A DNA stretch of 10,450 nt from Candolleomyces eurysporus. Its lineage: Eukaryota > Basidiomycota > Agaricomycetes > Agaricales > Psathyrellaceae. Of this stretch, positions 5,522 to 10,450 are shown one piece after another. The notes beneath the pieces are model-generated. The model searched no databases and had not been told where the DNA came from. It saw only the letters and a program-made list of their open reading frames with translations. Both the position numbers and the translations under genes were made by a program. Numbering within the stretch: the first letter of the stretch is position 1; every line of letters starts with the position of its first letter. The DNA is taken from positions 1 through 10,450 of the forward strand of contig JANBPK010001437.1 of assembly GCA_027579435.1 (NCBI GenBank), in the 5' to 3' direction.

Positions 5522-8500
5522 ATGGCCCGTAGCAAGAGGCCCTTATCGCCAGTTGCGGAGAAGCATGGCTCCAAACGCCTACGCCTTCAGTCGCAGGAAG
5601 TCATTATTATTGATGATGATGGCGTTAATATCCCGCCACAGGCCAACGTTGAAAGGACCAACGACGACTCGGACATCGAAATTATCGACGACCCTGCCGA
5701 AATTGAAGCCCTCAGGAAATGCAAAGGAAAGCAGAAAGCCAGAGTGCAAGCAGTCGCAGAAATTCATTTCACCGACGATCCTATGGATGGCCGCATTCAG
5801 GATAGGAAGACTCTTGCTTTGATTATGCAGAAAGATGAAGAGCTCGCTCACCAGCTGGCTATGGAGTGGGCCTCCGAGCCGTCGCCTGGACCTGAGGCTG
5901 GGCCTAGCCTTCGCGAAGGCCAAGGGTCATCCTCTTCCGCAACGCATTTCTCTACTTGGGACGACATAGAAATCATAGAAGCACCGCCAAAGGACGCCGC
6001 TCAGGGTATAACTCAAGTATCTAAGCACCCTCCTATGCTCACGGAGCTCAACGCAGCGAATCTCGAAGTTCCTGATATCAAGCTCCCTAACCCAGAACAT
6101 CGACTCAAAGCAATCAAGCAACTCATCACCATCAACCGGGAATGCCCCAATTGTGACACTCTCATTCCACCCCCGCGGATGCCGGTACGTCAAATAAATA
6201 TATATGTCTTTGTACGTGAACCCAACGTTGGTTGACTTACCCTCCCGTTTTCGTTAGGCCATTGTCGAGCCACGTGGGCGCGGTGAAGATGAAATCCCAT
6301 CGAGCATCGTGTTTCTTCTGCACCTTCAGTGTCCTCAATGCGGCGCCGCCTACTGCCGAGGGTGCTTCAGATCTGTCGGGTGCTTCCCGAAATGCAACAA
6401 ACCCGGAACCCTCATCATTTGCGAAGCGGTCGAGTGCTGCGCAGACGCTCGTGCAATCGCGTTATACGAAGCGCTCTCGGCGTTCGACCGCGAATACCTC
6501 GCTGACAAGGCATCTGCCGAGACCAGGGCCAAGGAGATGAAGAAACAGTCGAAGGCGTCCAGGGTCAGGACAGTCGGGCCTGGAGGTACAGGTTACTCAG
6601 CCGGTTTCGACGACGGCTATGAAGAAGAATACGATTTTGATGGCGACGAAGAGGAGCTGTTCTTCGAGAACGAGCAATTCGCGGACCATTTTGCTGGAAT
6701 TGGAAGTCAAGTGAAGCAGGCGAAGAACTATGCAACACAGCTCTCGACAAACCCTCCGCATCAAGCGGTTGCAGGCATAAGCGCCGGAGGATACAAGAAG
6801 ACAAGTGGGGCAGGCAAGGGCAAGGCTCAGGTCGGTCCAAGCCTTTCGCTGGGGGGGTTTGGACGAGGGTCAGGTCCTATTTTTACCTCGACCTGGGGTG
6901 CTATGCCAAAACACCTTGGTAGAGGCGCTCCGAGAAGGCAGGCTTCCCGTCGGAAAGAAAAGGAAGAAGCAACAACAGGAGAAGCAACGGCGGATCAAAA
7001 GACCATTAGCGCTTTTCAATTGCTCATCGAACTACTCCCGGCACCATACAGCGACCAACCCGCCGTGTACGATCTCCTACCTCACCCAGCACTTGGGGCC
7101 CTCATCCTCACGTCTTTCGTGCCGACTGTCCTCAACCAGCTCCTCAGAAACGACTCTGTTGTCGACTGGATTGCAAGAAGCAGCGTCTATCATGCTATGC
7201 TCACCTTGTTGAAGCGCATGGCTGACTGTGAACTCACCATCCCAATCCTTGTCGGCTACCGACCTCAATTCTCCAGCCCGGGCCTCGCAGCGTGGATGTG
7301 GAACGAAGGGCGGTTAGAGTGGCAGCGAGAAGAGGGCGGGGAGGTGGAGATGGCGTTACCTTTGTTGGAGCATTTCAAGAAACTGAAGAAGCAAGCGGAG
7401 ACGTTCCTGCAGACCACCAGAGCTCAGCTTTCCGACGATGACGGGGACCCTGCTTTCGCTGAGGGGTGGTCGCTATGTGCGGACATCGTGAGCGCCCAGG
7501 ACAACATCAAGCGAGCTATGGGAGCTCTGCAACAGTTTTCGGCGAACAACACGATTGATGTGCAGGCCTCCTTTGGTCACGCTTCAAGTAACAGAGCCTC
7601 AACTTCAGGCAACGCTGGACCAAGTACACGATCGTCAGCTCGAGCGTTCGCATTCAAAGGAGGAAAGGGAAAGGCTGTAGAGCCTGCCATTCAAACTTCT
7701 GCTCCCGACATGGAGAAGGAATATTCTCTGGCCTGCGAAAAATTATCCTTCGATTATGTTTCTTTGGCCAACCCAGATAGCCAGAACAAGTTTGGCGGTG
7801 GACTGGAGTACTCTGGGTACAACTTTGCCGATCAACTGAGGCAGACCCAGAATGCCACTCGCAATCCAAAGGACCGGATCCACTTTGCAAAAGAGCTTGC
7901 GGTCATGGCGACGAGCTTACCCCCTGGTATATGGGTTAGAGTTGACGAGGTTCGCAATGACGCAATGTTAGTGATTTTCTGCATACCATTCCTCCTGACA
8001 TGTTTGCTCACTGTCGATCTGTATCTACCTTTATTAGAAAGGTGATGATCGCTGGACCTCAAGGCACGCCATACGCAGGAGGCTTGTTCGAATTTGATTG
8101 CTTCATACCCCTGGAGTATCCGAAAAAACCGCCTGTTATGCATCTCCGAACGACGGGAAGAGGTACCGTTCGATTCAACCCGAATTTGTACAACGATGGC
8201 AAAGTGTGCCTTTCTCTCTTGGGTACATGGAGTGGGACGTGAGTTTCTTGAACGCTTCATTATTCGTATTGGGTTTGGGCTAACTCTGGATATGTACGCT
8301 CATGTGTGCTGTATTGGACTCGCTCTTTCTAGCCCAGAAGAACAATGGACGTCGAAGTCGACCTTACTTCAAGTACTCGTCAGTATTCAGAGCATGATAT
8401 TGAACGAGGCGCCGTATTTCAATGAGTAAGTACATAGTTGTTCTTTGCATCTATTCGGTTCGTGTACGCCGGATGGTGTGCAATGACTCATCGCTACAGT

Positions 8501-9115
8501 CAACGATGCATCCACGCTGTATTCCTAACCACACGTTCCTTTTGTGCGAACCCTTGAGAACTCTTACTGACGGCGCCCGTTCATTTCAGGCCGGGACATG
8601 GCCAAGCTAATTTGAAGCATCCCATGAGCATCAACTATAATCGGGACGCATCACTACAAACGGTCCGGTGGGCTATGGTGGACTGGTTCAAGGAGGAATA
8701 CAGTAATGGCGTTTGGAGGGTAAGTGTGGTATGTCTGCGTTCCGCTGAACCCGACGTTGACGTGAGGTGGGCAGGACGTCATCAAATCTCATTTTACTCT
8801 ACGCAAGGACCAGATAAGGAAGCAGTGAGTAGTTTCTGAGTACCGAGCTTGTTCAACAAACCATTCATTAATGAACTTCTTTCCATTTCCAGAATAGACG
8901 CATGGGCAAAAGACGACCGCCGAATGAACGACTACCACGCCTCCCTTCGTAGTTCTGGAATGTCAGGAAAGACCGCAATCGGTGCGGTGTACAAAGGCTT
9001 CTTGGGTCTACGTCTCCCGCCACTGCCAGTCCCTTCTCAGACTTCAAACATGGACTTGGTAGCCGAGTTTGACGCTGGGATGAGGCGAGTGGAAGCATGG
9101 CCTTCTGGGGGCTAG
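5522..9115 (+). CDS. Large BIRC6/UBE2O-type E2 ubiquitin-conjugating enzyme with Cys-rich region and SUMO-interaction-like motifs, 7 exons
   Basis: Exons 5522-6184, 6258-7966, 8038-8238, 8333-8425, 8590-8719, 8775-8824 and 8893-9115 give 1022 residues. The N-terminus has a basic stretch (3-21, possible nuclear signal) and three hydrophobic-acidic motifs, VIIIDDD (27-33), IEIIDD (52-57) and IEIIE (149-153), which look like SUMO-interaction motifs. Residues 208-282 hold eleven Cys, including C208-C211, C246-C249, C254-C257, C263 and C267, a likely zinc-binding RING/IBR-like region. An acidic stretch lies near 337-362, a helical segment about 466-550. The UBC domain covers about 760-925. [19 protein letters not shown] (837-855) gives catalytic Cys848 with NPN in place of the usual [23 protein letters not shown] and [11 protein letters not shown] are also typical of BIRC6/UBE2O-class E2s. 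No BIR domain is seen. BIRC6 and UBE2O act as combined E2/E3 enzymes; that this one does too is inference. Confidence 0.92.
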
Positions 9116-9682
9116 CCTGTTTGGAACGTTAACCTTGTATGATTGGTTGACCGGCGTCAGGTAAACTTAGTGGCCACTTATGTCATGCACTCTTCCTAAT
9201 GCTCAGCAGCAAGTCGATGTCGAGTCACAGTGTTATTTACTACCTTTCTTCGAAGGAGCGGCAAGTGCACGGGTGCAGCCGCGTGTGATACCAGAATGCT
9301 CCAGCTATGTAGCCGATAATATGCAGTATATGAAATTATATTCTAATTGCGCGGTCTGCCCGCGATCTTGGCCCAGGTAGCTTTTAGGCATGGTTCTGTG
9401 AGAGGAATGAGGATGAGATCAAGATCGCCAGAGTCGAGCGGGATATGGTTCCTGTCACGTCAGGGCTGGAGTAATGCGTCCGACGTTGAATATTTGGGAG
9501 ATATCTCCTGCAAAGTCCGCGTCCTTTGTTCCAGCGCCGAGCTGATGTCGGATTTCCGAAAGATGTCGGGGCTGGCGCTGCATATTCCATGGCTTTAGCT
9601 TCTCTCATTTATCCGGAGCCGCTGTGTACTTAAAGTCCAGTGCGAGAATGGGGCTTTCATCACGGCCCTTCTTCTCGTCGAC
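9116..9682. promoter_or_regulatory. Intergenic region between the E2 gene and the downstream gene
   Basis: These 567 bases contain the E2 gene 3' flank and the promoter of the last gene. Short open frames at 9180-9380 and 9347-9598 (plus) and 9384-9608 (minus) show no family features and no splice logic, and I do not call them. An ATTGG (reverse CCAAT) lies near 9141-9145, and a perfect 12-bp palindrome at 9497-9508. Nothing else stands out. Confidence 0.5.
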
Positions 9683-10450
9683 ATGTCCACCACTCTCCTC
9701 CTCAACGCATCGCGCTCGACGTTGATGCATGCATCGCTGGCCAATCTCACCCCAGAGCTCCTCACCCTCGACGACATCATCCAGACCACCACTCCTCGCC
9801 AACAACTTCCACCAGAGCTCCTGCTCATCATTCGGGGAAATTTGCTTTGCAGCCTATCAGCAGACCTCATCGCACAGTCTGCGCAGACCCTCGCTGCGTA
9901 CGAGCAGTCGCTAATCTCGCTACTGTGTGCAGACTGCGCATCCTACAACACCGACATATATGGTCCAAACGTCTGGGATTGGCCATGGGACCAATTCTCT
10001 GGCCCATGTCTTTGCCGAGGAGATATAGACGACTGCCTCAAGCGAACCAAGGAGTTTACCGACAAAGTTACCCAGTTGCAATGCGAAGCCGACAAGAGCA
10101 TCCACATCAAAAACATCGCCCCTCTGTGCCGGCGGTCAGAGAGCGGAGAACTCTTTTCCAAAGGAGAATTACTCCAGTTCAGCCCCCAGCTTCTCGATGC
10201 GGGTTTTTTTCTGGAACTGCATCTCTCCCGTCAAGCTCGCCGGCTAGCACGGCTTGCGTTCAAAAGGTACAGGTCAACAGCCCTCAACCGCGGACGACAT
10301 GGATTGGCTATCAACTCGGAATCAAATGCCATAATGGATTCCAATAGGTTCCTCGCTATTCGCAACATATGGGACGCTGTAAAGGTGGTCTTGCGAGACA
10401 GGTATGGATGTGAGATCATCCAACCACTTAACTCCAACGACACCACCGCT
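9683..10450 (+). CDS. Unrecognised fungal protein with F-box-like start and Cys pairs (3' end outside the window)
   Basis: The frame is open from ATG 9683 to the last base, 256 codons without stop or intron; an in-frame TAG at 9596-9598 lies upstream. There is no signal peptide or membrane segment, so the product is probably cytosolic or nuclear. Around residues 42-50 the protein reads LPPELLLII, like the first helix of an F-box, followed by an amphipathic helical stretch up to about 81. Then come C82-x2-C85, a Trp/Asp-rich segment (YGPNVWDWPWDQFSG, 93-107), C109-x-C111 and C118, which could bind a metal. Residues 185-200 are Arg-rich. From memory, similar uncharacterised proteins beginning with LPPELL and carrying a Cys-pair segment occur in agaricomycete genomes, but I cannot name a function. 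Overlapping frames here translate to His/Pro/Arg/Ser-rich strings typical of off-frame reading, which supports this frame. Confidence 0.75.
   Translation, partial: MSTTLLLNASRSTLMHASLANLTPELLTLDDIIQTTTPRQQLPPELLLIIRGNLLCSLSADLIAQSAQTLAAYEQSLISLLCADCASYNTDIYGPNVWDWPWDQFSGPCLCRGDIDDCLKRTKEFTDKVTQLQCEADKSIHIKNIAPLCRRSESGELFSKGELLQFSPQLLDAGFFLELHLSRQARRLARLAFKRYRSTALNRGRHGLAINSESNAIMDSNRFLAIRNIWDAVKVVLRDRYGCEIIQPLNSNDTTA

Noticed and set aside
5816..5875. Ubiquitin-interacting motif around residues 99-118 of the E2 protein ([14 protein letters not shown])
   Set aside because: Resembles a UIM, but the spacing of the Ala and Ser relative to the hydrophobic position does not match the consensus.
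6805..7212. Plus-strand open frame of 135 codons inside the E2 gene
   Set aside because: Shifted frame inside exon 2 of the E2 gene, with repetitive Ser/Arg/Leu translation; the main frame is continuous through it.
9180..9608. Short open frames on both strands between the E2 gene and the last gene
   Set aside because: Under 90 codons, mutually overlapping, no domain, no supporting splice sites.
9640..10347. A 235-codon open frame overlapping the last gene
   Set aside because: Its translation is dominated by His, Pro, Arg and Ser, as expected from off-frame reading of the 9683 frame. The 9683 frame stays open to the window end with balanced composition and recognisable motifs.

Overview
The window is nuclear DNA of a filamentous basidiomycete, most likely an Agaricomycete. 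Genes are interrupted by many very short GT-AG introns (mostly 50-75 nt), intergenic gaps are a few hundred bases, and a secreted AA9 lytic polysaccharide monooxygenase (LPMO) points to a plant-biomass-degrading lifestyle. I see no bacterial-type operons, CRISPR, tRNA or rRNA genes, and no transposon. One ambiguous base (N at 209) lies in an intron.

Five protein genes can be rebuilt by hand splicing. (1) 89-2416, minus: a 12-exon gene of the isocitrate lyase superfamily. Its residues and mitochondrial-type N-terminus fit 2-methylisocitrate lyase of the methylcitrate cycle better than glyoxylate-cycle isocitrate lyase. (2) 2795-3754, minus: a 6-exon gene for a 226-aa secreted AA9 LPMO. It has an intact copper-binding histidine brace but lacks the conserved second-sphere histidine. 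(3) 4545-5243, plus: a 3-exon gene for a 195-aa protein made of little more than two Sin3-type paired amphipathic helix (PAH) units. (4) 5522-9115, plus: a 7-exon gene for a 1022-aa E2 ubiquitin-conjugating enzyme of the BIRC6/UBE2O type, with a Cys-rich zinc-binding-like region and three N-terminal SUMO-interaction-like motifs. (5) 9683 to the window end, plus: the 5' part of an unrecognised cytosolic or nuclear protein with an F-box-like start and Cys pairs.

Genes 1 and 2 are in tandem on the minus strand. Genes 3, 4 and 5 are in tandem on the plus strand. Genes 2 and 3 diverge from a 790-bp intergenic region. That region holds a TATA box placed for the LPMO gene, three matches to the CreA/Cre1 carbon-repression consensus, and a perfect 7-bp inverted repeat near gene 3. 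The neighbours do not form one pathway. The methylcitrate enzyme (propionyl-CoA disposal), the LPMO (cellulose oxidation), the Sin3-like protein (transcription) and the E2 (protein turnover) look like unrelated genes sharing a locus.

The most interesting item is the large E2, whose combination of SUMO-binding-like motifs, a zinc-binding-like region and a UBC domain suggests a one-polypeptide SUMO-targeted ubiquitin ligase. Second are the unusual LPMO second sphere and the compact two-PAH protein. I found no defence or mobile system.
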